From Flavobacteriaceae bacterium (GTDB taxonomy: Bacteria > Bacteroidota > Bacteroidia > Flavobacteriales > Flavobacteriaceae): a DNA stretch of 64,000 nt. The translations under genes and the position numbers were made by a program. Below, one piece after another: positions 1-8,249 of the stretch (within the stretch, counting starts at the first letter, position 1; the number at the start of each line of letters is the position of its first letter). Location: the NCBI GenBank assembly GCA_024743095.1, contig JANSXF010000022.1, positions 1-64,000 of the forward strand. Direction: 5' to 3'. The notes under the pieces are model-generated. The model had not been told where the DNA came from. It ran no database searches and worked only from the letters and a program-made list of their open reading frames with translations.

Positions 1-60
1 AAATCCTTGAAAACCGACGCATCTTCGTTCAAAAGCACCAATAGCACTACATATAAATGA
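1..60 (+). CDS. 3' end of an upstream gene (partial)
   Basis: Frame 1 is open from the first base to a TGA at 58-60 and would encode the last 19 residues of a protein ending in a Ser/Thr/Lys-rich tail. A strong hairpin starts at the next bases, which fits a gene end. The fragment is too short to identify a family; it could also be non-coding. Confidence 0.45.
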   Translation, partial: KSLKTDASSFKSTNSTTYK

Positions 61-110
61 AAAATGCCCCTGAAACCAATCTGGTTCAGTGGCATTTAGT
101 TTAATATTTT
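61..110. terminator. Bidirectional terminator hairpin
   Basis: AAATGCC (62-68) pairs with GGCATTT (91-97), and CTGAA (70-74) with TTCAG (85-89), giving a long interrupted stem. T-rich sequence follows on the plus strand and a short T run follows on the minus strand. It lies between the partial upstream gene and the convergent acetyltransferase gene. Confidence 0.75.
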
Positions 111-146
111 TTAAAAAGCAGGCTTACTCCTGAATGTCCCTTTTTA

Positions 147-674
147 TTACAAGGCTACAAGGTGCCATTCCTTTCCATCTAAGGGGTATATGGTCATGGT
201 TTTAAATCCAATCGCCGTATGCGCCGCCAAAGACCTTTTATTTTTGTCATCCACTTCTGTGATTATGGTATCAAAACCCTTGGGCAGTTTCTCTTGCATG
301 GTTTGATACAGCTTTCGGAAAATGCCTTGTCCTCTATGAGTTTTCGCTATACAAATCTGCCCCATGGCCATATAGTTGACCTTTCTCTCAAGTACTTTAT
401 CGATTTCACGAAACATAGGGCGTAGTACTTCTATATCCTCTGCAAACTTTGGGTGCATGCACAAGGCGTAGCCTACCACCTGATCATCATCCACCGCAAT
501 AATGTGTCCACATACCTCATTCATGGCTTGCAGTACATCCAAGGTGTGTTCCACGGTCACAAAACCTTCTTTTGCGGTTTGTTCTGCGCTTATGTTTTTG
601 GGTAAATTACGTTGCTGGAGGTCCAGAATCTGTTCCAGTTCCTTCAAAGATTCCGCTTGTTTGTAAACGACCAT
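147..674 (-). CDS. GNAT family N-acetyltransferase
   Basis: A 175-residue protein of the GCN5-related N-acetyltransferase fold, expected to move an acetyl group from acetyl-CoA to an amine. The acetyl-CoA loop is visible as RGQGIFR (about residues 114-120), preceded by the usual beta-strand QICIA and followed by a helix. The C-terminal part has the TEVDDKN...A..IGF pattern often seen in this fold. The substrate cannot be told from sequence. Its ATG directly abuts the TAG stop of the M61 peptidase gene upstream on the same strand, so the two are almost certainly co-transcribed. Confidence 0.85.
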   Translation of the reverse strand: MVVYKQAESLKELEQILDLQQRNLPKNISAEQTAKEGFVTVEHTLDVLQAMNEVCGHIIAVDDDQVVGYALCMHPKFAEDIEVLRPMFREIDKVLERKVNYMAMGQICIAKTHRGQGIFRKLYQTMQEKLPKGFDTIITEVDDKNKRSLAAHTAIGFKTMTIYPLDGKEWHLVAL

Positions 675-2471
675 CTATTCCACTTTGAGCCATCCTTTGC
701 GCTGCTCCAGCATTTTTTTGGACGGTTTTTCTTCCTTATCCTCTATCAAACTGAACGTATAATCCGGACTTGGGGTCAAAACCATTTCCGTTGATTTTTC
801 AATTCCGTATCTAGAAAATTTAACCTCTATAGGTTCCCCTAAATTAAATTGTGCGAGATAATCTTCAAAAGATTGACCTGCCGTAAGAGGTTTGTTATTT
901 ATACTTAGAACGACGTCCCCGTTGTCAAGACCGGCCACATATGCAGGACTGCCGATAGAAGTGTTTCTACGTATCGTATACCCGGAATTGTCAGGTCCCA
1001 TGGAGACGTAAGCCCCAAAATAAGGTGCTGCTTCCGGTTGTTCCAGGATAACCCCTACCGAATCCATAAGCGATTTATAATCGGGCATATGGCTCTGGTA
1101 GATGTAGTTGTTGAAAAAATTGTCCCCAAATGTATTTCCGGCGTATTGGTTCAATGCATCATGCAGGTTCTCAATGGTATATGGAATTTCCGGTTTACCA
1201 TATTTTTCCCATACGAGCTTCATATAATCATCCAGGTTCAATCCTTTTTCCCGGAGGGACAGATCCAAGGCAAGACCCAATACACTTCCGTAGGAATAGT
1301 AAGAGATAAACATATTTTCTCGGTTCACTGGGTCAACAGAAGTAGCAGCATCCACAAAGGGTGCTTGGAAACTCATTTCAATCGGATTGAAGAATTGTCT
1401 AGCAGGAGAGTTCCAAACGTAATTAAAGGTTCCCGCCAATCCTTCAACGTAGTCTTTGGGAGAGGAAAGTCCCGCTCTACATAAAATCAAACCGGTGTAG
1501 TAGCTTGTAAAGCCTTCGGCAAACCATAGTGCCCCGCTCATGTTGGCTTCTTCAAAATTAAAAGGCTCCAATGTTTTAGGGCGGATGCGTTCTACATTCC
1601 AAGCGTGGAAAAACTCGTGCGATACAGTCCCGATATTACGCTCCATTCCGCCATCGGCCAAGCTACGGGTACTGGTCAATATGGTAGAATTACGGTGTTC
1701 CATACCATCACCAGATGCATTGGGAATATAGCAGGCCAAGAAGGTGTAATTGCCATGGTCAAACTCGGGAAGTTCACCATAAACCTCTTTTTCGGCAAGT
1801 ACCACCTTTTTTACTTTTTCAAAATATTCATCGGCCTCTGCTTCGGTTCCATTATGATGGAGTGCAAGATTGATGGTCTTTCCGTCCACCCCAAAAGAAC
1901 GAAGCATGTAGTTGCTGATTTCAGTTGGGCTGTCCATAAAATAATAAAGATTGGGTGCCGAATAGGTGTTGCCGGAAACCTTTGGAAGCTGTGTGGCCAC
2001 TTTCCAGTCCAAATCTTGGCGAACATTGAATGTCACTTCGATTTTACGATCGGTCAAATCAGGAGCAAACATGAAGGTTGCGGGAATATTTAGGTGTGCG
2101 TGTGTTTCGTCCACTTGGGAGTAGGTTCCCCCACCACGATTGGCAAACAAAATATATTTAATGTTGATGGTGCCCTCATGTCCGCTTACCTCCCAGGCAT
2201 ATGGGTTGGGCCTGGTAACCGTCAAAGCGTTCCCTTTACTGTCCGTAGCTTGAAAACCATAAACATTTTTGGCAAATTCGTGGATGGCATATCTCCCAGG
2301 AGAGGTTCTGCTCATTCGGAATTCAACGGTATCATCGGTCAAATCAGGAAAGGTGGCTTCAACTACCGCTTCGTGATGAACGGCATTATCAAAAGAAATC
2401 TGATAAGTATTGGTCTGGGCAGTACTGAGCAACCCTGTGAATAGTGCTAAAAAGGAAAAGATAAATTTCAT
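675..2471 (-). CDS. M61 family metallopeptidase with PDZ domain
   Basis: A 598-residue exported peptidase of MEROPS family M61 (glycyl aminopeptidase type). An N-terminal signal peptide (about residues 1-18) is followed by an all-beta domain, then the gluzincin catalytic domain with the zinc motif HEFFH (about 285-289). The GMEHRNS segment about 30 residues before it matches the exopeptidase-type GxMEN region. A PDZ-like domain (about 490-570, containing GLDNGDVVLSINNKPL) closes the protein. Location is probably periplasmic or outer-membrane associated. It precedes the acetyltransferase gene with no spacer. Confidence 0.92.
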   Translation of the reverse strand: MKFIFSFLALFTGLLSTAQTNTYQISFDNAVHHEAVVEATFPDLTDDTVEFRMSRTSPGRYAIHEFAKNVYGFQATDSKGNALTVTRPNPYAWEVSGHEGTINIKYILFANRGGGTYSQVDETHAHLNIPATFMFAPDLTDRKIEVTFNVRQDLDWKVATQLPKVSGNTYSAPNLYYFMDSPTEISNYMLRSFGVDGKTINLALHHNGTEAEADEYFEKVKKVVLAEKEVYGELPEFDHGNYTFLACYIPNASGDGMEHRNSTILTSTRSLADGGMERNIGTVSHEFFHAWNVERIRPKTLEPFNFEEANMSGALWFAEGFTSYYTGLILCRAGLSSPKDYVEGLAGTFNYVWNSPARQFFNPIEMSFQAPFVDAATSVDPVNRENMFISYYSYGSVLGLALDLSLREKGLNLDDYMKLVWEKYGKPEIPYTIENLHDALNQYAGNTFGDNFFNNYIYQSHMPDYKSLMDSVGVILEQPEAAPYFGAYVSMGPDNSGYTIRRNTSIGSPAYVAGLDNGDVVLSINNKPLTAGQSFEDYLAQFNLGEPIEVKFSRYGIEKSTEMVLTPSPDYTFSLIEDKEEKPSKKMLEQRKGWLKVE

Positions 2472-2519
2472 TTTTGGAATAGGTTTAACAACGACTAAGA
2501 TACTGTTTAATCGGCGTAA

Positions 2520-2678
2520 GTGCTACATTTGCGTTTAGGAGAAATTTTTCAGCAACTATTTGAAAATATCGACTATTTTAACAAGAAATTGAGCGATTGC
2601 GGTTTTGTTTGCACCATTGATACAACGGAGAAAATTTCAAGCGTTTTGCAAGCGATCAAAAAAAATTTGGAAGGATGA
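2520..2678 (+). CDS. Probable small ORF coupled to the DUF2007 gene
   Basis: A 52-codon reading frame starts at GTG 2520 (or TTG 2529) and ends at TGA 2676-2678. The stop overlaps the ATG of the next gene as ATGA, the classic arrangement for translational coupling. The product is hydrophilic, with an amphipathic helix look (EIFQQLFENIDYF, KISSVLQAIKKNLEG) and two cysteines. I do not recognise a family. A TACATTTG at 2524-2531 resembles a -7 element; if it is the promoter, the GTG start would lie upstream of the transcript, so either the promoter or the start is misread. Confidence 0.45.
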   Translation: MLHLRLGEIFQQLFENIDYFNKKLSDCGFVCTIDTTEKISSVLQAIKKNLEG

Positions 2679-3061
2679 AAACCGAATTTCATACGTTGGG
2701 GACATTTGAATTTCCTGCCGATGCAGTGGTCATCAAAGGCAAATTGGAAGCTGAGGGCATTCCTGTCTTTCTAAGGGACGAAGCCACTATTAATTCAGAC
2801 CCCTTGATAAGTGCAGCTTTAGGAGGTGTTAAGCTTCAAGTCTACTCGACTGACAAGGAACGGGCCAAAGAAATTTTTGATGAAGTCCGCAATTACGCAA
2901 CCGATGATTTTGGCGACCCAGTGGTTTGTCCAAATTGTAAGGCAACCAAATCGGAGATTTACTATTCGCGAAGCACTATTTTTTACAAACTGTTTCCGTT
3001 CTTTGAACCCAGAAAGTACCAATGCATGCAATGCAATTTTATCACAAGACCGGCCAAATGA
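2675..3061 (+). CDS. DUF2007 domain protein with zinc ribbon
   Basis: A 128-residue cytoplasmic protein. Residues about 5-75 match the DUF2007 (putative signal-transducing protein) pattern, with FEFPADAVVIKGKLEAEGIPVFL and a DPLISAALGGVKLQV segment. The C-terminus carries two cysteine pairs, CPNC (85-88) and CMQC (117-120), consistent with a zinc ribbon. The function of the family is not established. Its start overlaps the stop of a small upstream ORF. It is convergent with the glycosyltransferase gene, with only two bases between the stops. Confidence 0.8.
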   Translation: MKTEFHTLGTFEFPADAVVIKGKLEAEGIPVFLRDEATINSDPLISAALGGVKLQVYSTDKERAKEIFDEVRNYATDDFGDPVVCPNCKATKSEIYYSRSTIFYKLFPFFEPRKYQCMQCNFITRPAK

Positions 3062-3063
3062 AA

Positions 3064-4554
3064 TTATTTGTAACTGGAATTATCCGATCGTTGGTAAATA
3101 AGGCCTCTGCCCACGGTAGCCTTTAATTGGTAATGATTTTCTAGGTACCCATCGATATAGTTGTTGTAATCCAGTAATTTTTTGTCAAAGATTTTCTTGC
3201 CCTTTCGGGCCACCACTATGGTTGGTTGAACTTCCTCCATTATATATTTTAACTCCTCCATTCCCGTATTCCTTGGGTTGTCCAAGTCCGAAAATAGTTC
3301 GTCACGGGTAATGTTGCTGGGATGAATGGATACTTTTGTGGGTGGCGTTTCTCCCAAAACCCAATAGCCGATGTGGTATTCCGTGAAAAAAATATTTTTG
3401 GTCTCAAGGTTGTTTTCCATGATGTACTTGGGCACATCAATACCCTCACCGTTGTAAAAAGAGCCCTTTTTTATTTTGTTGGAAACAATGTTCACATACT
3501 CTAAATAGGATTCCATGGGAATCAATAAGAGAAGGGCCAATACCAGAGGTTTGTAGTGTTTCTTCAACTTGGGAAGCTTACTGAAGGCCACACCAATGGG
3601 AATCAAAATAAAGGGATAGAGTTGAATCAAATAGTGCCCGTTGACCTTTCCTGTTTGCATAAAGGAAAGTAAAATACCAACAATGACCACCGTTAGCAAT
3701 TGCGACTCTCGAGACTTAAAATCGATGACTTTGTATACAAAACCGGTGATCAATAGGCCAAGAACAATAAAAACAAAGGGCAATGTTCTTATCGGAGAAT
3801 GGTACTTGCCACCAGAATAGGCCAGAGGTGCTTCAAAAATGGACTCCCACCAAACGTAAAGGTTGTCTTGAAGGTAGTAGGGCAGTGCGGTAAGGAAAAC
3901 GGTCAATGCAATGCCGACACCCATAGCAAACAAGCTTTGGATGTTCTTGGGTAACTGTTGCTTGGCAAATCCCTCGGACAAAAAGTAGATGCCCAATGTC
4001 AAAACTGGATAGGCCATGTTCAATTTGGACATAATAGAGAGTCCAAAAAGTAATCCGGCCCATAGAAACCAGTGCCACTTTTGTTTATAAACCACAATAT
4101 AAATACCTGTAACAAAAAATAGGGTGCAGATATGCTCGGACATTACGCCCTGTAAGCTACCGAACAGACTTTGGAAAAATACGCAGAAGATGGCGACCCA
4201 AAAGGCAATCTTTTTGGATATGGCCTTGCGGGTAATGCCATAAGTGAACAAACCGGTAAGTGCCACCATAATGGCCCCAAAAAAACGTATGGCAAAAAAA
4301 CTCTTCCCGAACAGTTTGATGATAACTGCAAAATATAAAAACGTGATGGGCGGTTTTAAATCCCAAAGTTGGGTATAGGGCAAATGTCCGTTGGCCCAAG
4401 ATTGTCCCATCAATATAAAAGTGCTCTCATCACGATCTATATAATCCCTAAAAAAGAACGGAAAGCGAATAAATACCGAGACCACGACCAAAACGAACAG
4501 GACGCTTTTCCAGTCCAAATCTTGGTACCTCAGAGAACGTAATTTTTTAAGCAC
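3064..4554 (-). CDS. GT39-like membrane glycosyltransferase
   Basis: A 496-residue polytopic inner-membrane protein. The N-terminal region has a hydrophobic segment followed by RDYIDRDESTFILMGQSWANGHLPYTQ, the acidic luminal loop typical of GT39/GT83 (ArnT/PMT-like) transferases, with DLKPPITF after it. About ten more membrane segments and a soluble C-terminal domain follow. Such enzymes move a sugar from a polyprenyl-phosphate donor to lipid or protein. The start codon is GTG. No sugar-nucleotide genes are nearby, so the acceptor is unknown. Confidence 0.82.
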   Translation of the reverse strand: MLKKLRSLRYQDLDWKSVLFVLVVVSVFIRFPFFFRDYIDRDESTFILMGQSWANGHLPYTQLWDLKPPITFLYFAVIIKLFGKSFFAIRFFGAIMVALTGLFTYGITRKAISKKIAFWVAIFCVFFQSLFGSLQGVMSEHICTLFFVTGIYIVVYKQKWHWFLWAGLLFGLSIMSKLNMAYPVLTLGIYFLSEGFAKQQLPKNIQSLFAMGVGIALTVFLTALPYYLQDNLYVWWESIFEAPLAYSGGKYHSPIRTLPFVFIVLGLLITGFVYKVIDFKSRESQLLTVVIVGILLSFMQTGKVNGHYLIQLYPFILIPIGVAFSKLPKLKKHYKPLVLALLLLIPMESYLEYVNIVSNKIKKGSFYNGEGIDVPKYIMENNLETKNIFFTEYHIGYWVLGETPPTKVSIHPSNITRDELFSDLDNPRNTGMEELKYIMEEVQPTIVVARKGKKIFDKKLLDYNNYIDGYLENHYQLKATVGRGLIYQRSDNSSYK

Positions 4555-4615
4555 GGCGGTGTTCAGGTTTTTGGTCGTTGGTTATCATATTTGCAATATA
4601 GATAAATTTGAATGT

Positions 4616-6112
4616 TTAAACAGCTGCCAACTGTAGGTACGCTAGTTTTAACTTTTCAATTATGATTTTAAGTTCCTCCTCGGTTAAATGCCCATAACCA
4701 AAACGTATGGCGCAGGTGTTTTTATCTTGATAGAGAATGGTCTTTGGCATGAACAAATCCAATTTTTCAGTTTCTTCGGCCAGTTTTACCAACGATATCG
4801 GGTTTTTAAATCGCAACCACAAGTCAAGCCCACCAGAAGGTATTTGCCAATCGAGAATGTCGTCAAAATATTCTTTTAAAAAAGTGCATAAAGTATCCCT
4901 ACGTTGTTTGTAGGTTACTATATTTTTTTTCTTGAGCCGGTATATTTCGCCTTCGGATATCAGTTCAGAAAGCATTTGCTCTTGTATGAGGTCTCCTTGG
5001 GCATCCAATAATTGCAAGTAGTTATTGGCTTCGGTAATTACCTGTTCTGGTGCCACGACAAACCCTGTATGAAAACTTGGAAATAAAGACTGCCCCAGTT
5101 TGCCCAAGTAAATCATATTCCCATTGGCATCTGCGCTTGCCATAGGCAACATGGAAGACCCTTCAAACTGAAAATCATGGTCAAAATCGTCTTCAATTAT
5201 AGCAAAGCCATGGATCTTGGCCAATTCCAATAATTGCAATCTTCTTTTGGTGCTTAATGTTGTGGTCGTAGGATAGTCCCTATTGGAGCAAACATAGATA
5301 CAACGAATGGGCTCATGTATAAAATGTTTTTTTATATACCCAATATCCAATCCCCCATCATCTACAGGTACTGTTTTTATCCTTGCCCCTGCTTGTTGAA
5401 ATATCATGTTGGCCACATAATTGCTTAGTTGTCCGACCAGCACCAAATCGCCTGGGCTTATCAATACTTGCGAGACAATATAGAGGCTCATTTCCGTACT
5501 TCGGGTATTCAATAAATTGGTTGGTTTTATATGGAAGCCCCTGGTGACATTTAAGTAGTTGCAAAGTTGCGTGCTAAAAACCGAAGGAATCAAGGCACTG
5601 GTTTTGTTCCATTTGTTGATTAATGGCTTTCGTTTCATTGCAGCGCTGTACCACCTAGAAAATTGGTGTACGGGATGTAACCTTAAATCGGGCCTACCAT
5701 CATTTATGGAATACTTGGCCGTGCTCCCCTCTTTGGTAGATGCCAGATTAAAGGATTGTTGGAACGGGAACCCTGGAGTTTTTGGATACTCGTAGACTTG
5801 GTTGATATGCTGTGTGGTCGCTTTGATCTTTGCTTTGGAATCTTCTGGGACCACCACAAAAGTTCCCTTGTTGGGTATGATGTCTACCCACCCTTGCGAG
5901 GCCAATTCATCGTAGATGGCCACAGCTGTATTGCGATGAACCTTCAACAACTTACTTAAAGCCCGTGTTCCGGGCAGTTTACTGCCTTTTTCCAAATAAC
6001 CACGTTGAATGGCGTTCATGATTTGTTGTGCTACCTGTACATATGCGGGTTGCACAATAGACTTGTCTATAGATGTTAGCTGGACCAACAAATCAAAAAC
6101 CGGACTATTCAT
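4616..6112 (-). CDS. MocR-like regulator lacking the PLP lysine
   Basis: A 498-residue protein with a GntR-type winged helix (about residues 20-88, with GSKLPGTRALSKLLKVHRNTA) joined to a class I aminotransferase-like domain. In MocR proteins the pattern G-T-F-S-K-x-L-x-P-x-x-R-x-G carries the PLP-binding lysine. Here the aligned stretch starts at Gly357, and Gln361 replaces the lysine while His368 replaces the arginine. The IIEDDFDHDF segment that normally holds the pyridine-contacting Asp is kept. It may therefore be a ligand-sensing or PLP-independent regulator. It is divergent from a TonB receptor gene, with a possible operator between them. Confidence 0.85.
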   Translation of the reverse strand: MNSPVFDLLVQLTSIDKSIVQPAYVQVAQQIMNAIQRGYLEKGSKLPGTRALSKLLKVHRNTAVAIYDELASQGWVDIIPNKGTFVVVPEDSKAKIKATTQHINQVYEYPKTPGFPFQQSFNLASTKEGSTAKYSINDGRPDLRLHPVHQFSRWYSAAMKRKPLINKWNKTSALIPSVFSTQLCNYLNVTRGFHIKPTNLLNTRSTEMSLYIVSQVLISPGDLVLVGQLSNYVANMIFQQAGARIKTVPVDDGGLDIGYIKKHFIHEPIRCIYVCSNRDYPTTTTLSTKRRLQLLELAKIHGFAIIEDDFDHDFQFEGSSMLPMASADANGNMIYLGKLGQSLFPSFHTGFVVAPEQVITEANNYLQLLDAQGDLIQEQMLSELISEGEIYRLKKKNIVTYKQRRDTLCTFLKEYFDDILDWQIPSGGLDLWLRFKNPISLVKLAEETEKLDLFMPKTILYQDKNTCAIRFGYGHLTEEELKIIIEKLKLAYLQLAAV

Positions 6113-6122
6113 TGTTTTAAAA

Positions 6123-6144
6123 CTGGACTAGTGTAATCGTCCGG
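6123..6144. promoter_or_regulatory. Candidate operator between MocR-like and receptor genes
   Basis: CTGGAC (6123-6128) and GTCCGG (6139-6144) form an imperfect inverted repeat with a 10-base spacer, 11 bases upstream of the MocR-like start. The left half, with its flanks AAACTGGACTA, resembles half-sites described for PLP-dependent GntR/MocR regulators. That it is an operator is an inference. Confidence 0.4.
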
Positions 6145-6206
6145 AAAGTTAGGATTTTTGCGACATAAAATTAACTGACTTAAAAACTTACCTAAGAATT
6201 TTTACA

Positions 6207-8039
6207 ATGAAGAAGTCAATTTTATTTATTACGATGTTACTGGTGGGCGCTTTTCAGGTAAAGGCGCAACAGGACGATGCTGATGTAAAGGTAGATTCGT
6301 TGAGCGAAGTTGTGGTGACCGCAAACCGGATTGACCTTCCTTTCAAGGAAAATTCAAGAACCATTAATATCATCACTTCCAATGATATTAAAAATAGTGC
6401 CGCTGTAAATGTCGCAGATTTGCTGCAGCAAGTTGCGGGTGTGGATATAAGAAGACGTGGTACCGGTGGTAGCCAAGCGGATTTGTACATAAGAGGTGGG
6501 GGTTTTGACCAAACCTTATTGTTAATAGATGGCGTTAAAATGGACGATGCGCAAACGGGTCACCATACCATGAACGCAGCTTTGCCATTGGAGGTTATAG
6601 AAAGAATAGAAATTATAAAAGGTCCGGCAGCGCGGGTTTTTGGACAGAATGCATTTGCTGGGGCCATTAATATCATTACCAAGAAGAATTTGGATAATAC
6701 TGTTTCCTTAAATGTGGAGGCGGGTTCCTTTGGGCAATTGAACGGCAGTGCAACTGCTGGTGTCGATACCGAAAACTCGACTCATATAATACATGTGGGA
6801 AGGATGACATCCGAGGGGTACAGGAATAATTCAGATTACGATAATGGCAGTTACTATTTAAAGAGCATTTTCAATAAAAATGCACAGCCTATAGAAATGA
6901 CGGCTACTTTCTTGGAGCGCAACTTTGGGGCTGAGAATTTTTATACCACTAACCCTACGTTCAATGAGTACGAAGAAACACAAAACAGCCTATTGGCGTT
7001 GTCTACCACCTTTAAGAAAAACAAGCTAAAAATACAGCCAAGGATCTATTGGAAGCGTAATCAAGACCTGTTTCTCTTGAGGAGAAATGAGCCCGGTTTT
7101 TACAGGAACATGCATATTTCCAACAAGATTGGGGTGGAAACCAATGCCTCTTATGCCTCTAAGTTGGGAATTACGGGATTTGGAGTAGAGTTTTCTAAGA
7201 TTTATCTAAGAAGCAATAACCTAGGTAACCGAGACCGTTTTATGTCCAATATGTTTTTAGAGCACCGTTTTGGTATAGCGGACAACAAGTTGGATATTAC
7301 CCCAGGGGTGGCGCTAACCTACTTTTCTGACTTTAAGCTTAGAGCATTTCCGGGATTGGATATAGGTTATGACCTTACCAATACTTTTAAAGTATATGGT
7401 AATATTGGTTATACCTACCGCGTACCAACCTATACGGATTTGTTCTATAACGACCCAGTTACCAGTGGAAACGCAGATTTGGAGCCAGAAGAAGCTTTTG
7501 CACAAGAATTGGGCTTAAAGTATACCTCTCTTAAATTTAATGCCAGCCTTGCCGTTTTTAATAGGGATGCGGACAATCTAATAGATTTTATTAGAAACGA
7601 TGTTTCTGAAGATGTATTTGTAGCCACGAACATTACGGAAGTAAACACCAAAGGCCTTGAATTGGATGCTGCTTATAATTTTAAGTTCAAAGACTTTACC
7701 CAAACCTTAGCTGTGGGCTATGCGTTTTTAGATGACAATATTTTAGACCAAAACGAAGAATTGTCCCGTTACTCTTTAAATACGCTGAAACACCAATATA
7801 CCACGCGCTTAAGTACGCAATTGTTCAAAAATGTACGTCAGAACATAATTTATAAGTATGCAGAACGAACCACGGGACAAACATATAACGTTTGGGATGC
7901 ATCATGTGCCGTCAAAGTAAAGCGGGCGGAGTTTACCGTTACTGCAAGTAATATTTTCGATGCAGATTACATAGAATCCGGTTTTATACCTATGCCGCCG
8001 AGCAATGTGCTATTTGGTTTACGATATAGTTTTAGATAG
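6207..8039 (+). CDS. TonB-dependent receptor, BtuB-like size
   Basis: A 610-residue outer-membrane receptor. A signal peptide (about 1-20) is followed by a TonB-box-like SLSEVVVTANR (about 32-42), a plug domain with VADLLQQVAGVDIRRRG and the conserved RGGGFDQTLLLIDGVKMDD, then a 22-strand-type beta barrel ending in an aromatic residue pattern (LRYSFR). It has no CarboxypepD_reg domain and no SusD partner, so it resembles receptors for cobalamin, metals or other small cofactors more than glycans. The ligand is unknown. The divergent MocR-like gene is a possible regulator. Confidence 0.88.
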   Translation: MKKSILFITMLLVGAFQVKAQQDDADVKVDSLSEVVVTANRIDLPFKENSRTINIITSNDIKNSAAVNVADLLQQVAGVDIRRRGTGGSQADLYIRGGGFDQTLLLIDGVKMDDAQTGHHTMNAALPLEVIERIEIIKGPAARVFGQNAFAGAINIITKKNLDNTVSLNVEAGSFGQLNGSATAGVDTENSTHIIHVGRMTSEGYRNNSDYDNGSYYLKSIFNKNAQPIEMTATFLERNFGAENFYTTNPTFNEYEETQNSLLALSTTFKKNKLKIQPRIYWKRNQDLFLLRRNEPGFYRNMHISNKIGVETNASYASKLGITGFGVEFSKIYLRSNNLGNRDRFMSNMFLEHRFGIADNKLDITPGVALTYFSDFKLRAFPGLDIGYDLTNTFKVYGNIGYTYRVPTYTDLFYNDPVTSGNADLEPEEAFAQELGLKYTSLKFNASLAVFNRDADNLIDFIRNDVSEDVFVATNITEVNTKGLELDAAYNFKFKDFTQTLAVGYAFLDDNILDQNEELSRYSLNTLKHQYTTRLSTQLFKNVRQNIIYKYAERTTGQTYNVWDASCAVKVKRAEFTVTASNIFDADYIESGFIPMPPSNVLFGLRYSFR

Positions 8040-8051
8040 AGACAATAGCCC

Positions 8052-8219
8052 ATGGAGGGCCAAAAACCAGTTGGCGCGGATAAACCCCAATTTGCACCAC
8101 AAGCTGAAAAACCAAAATGGTCTCGCCCAGGAGACACTATCGAAAGAAATGAAGTTGCGAAAACGAAAGGCAATTGGCTTGCACAAAATAGATTTAGTAA
8201 ACATTTAAAAACGTTTTAG
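8052..8219 (+). CDS. Small hydrophilic protein, 55 residues
   Basis: An ATG frame at 8052 runs 55 codons to TAG 8217-8219, starting 12 bases after the receptor stop. The product is rich in Lys, Pro, Gln and Asn, with KPQFAPQAEKPKWSRPGDT in the middle and GNWLAQNRFSKHLKTF at the end. It has no signal peptide or membrane segment. The codon use looks like its neighbours. I do not recognise a named family; the tidy position in the tandem of receptor, small ORF and oxygenase supports a real gene. Confidence 0.6.
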   Translation: MEGQKPVGADKPQFAPQAEKPKWSRPGDTIERNEVAKTKGNWLAQNRFSKHLKTF

Positions 8220-8249
8220 TACTTTAGCTATTTCAAATTCCTTGAAATT

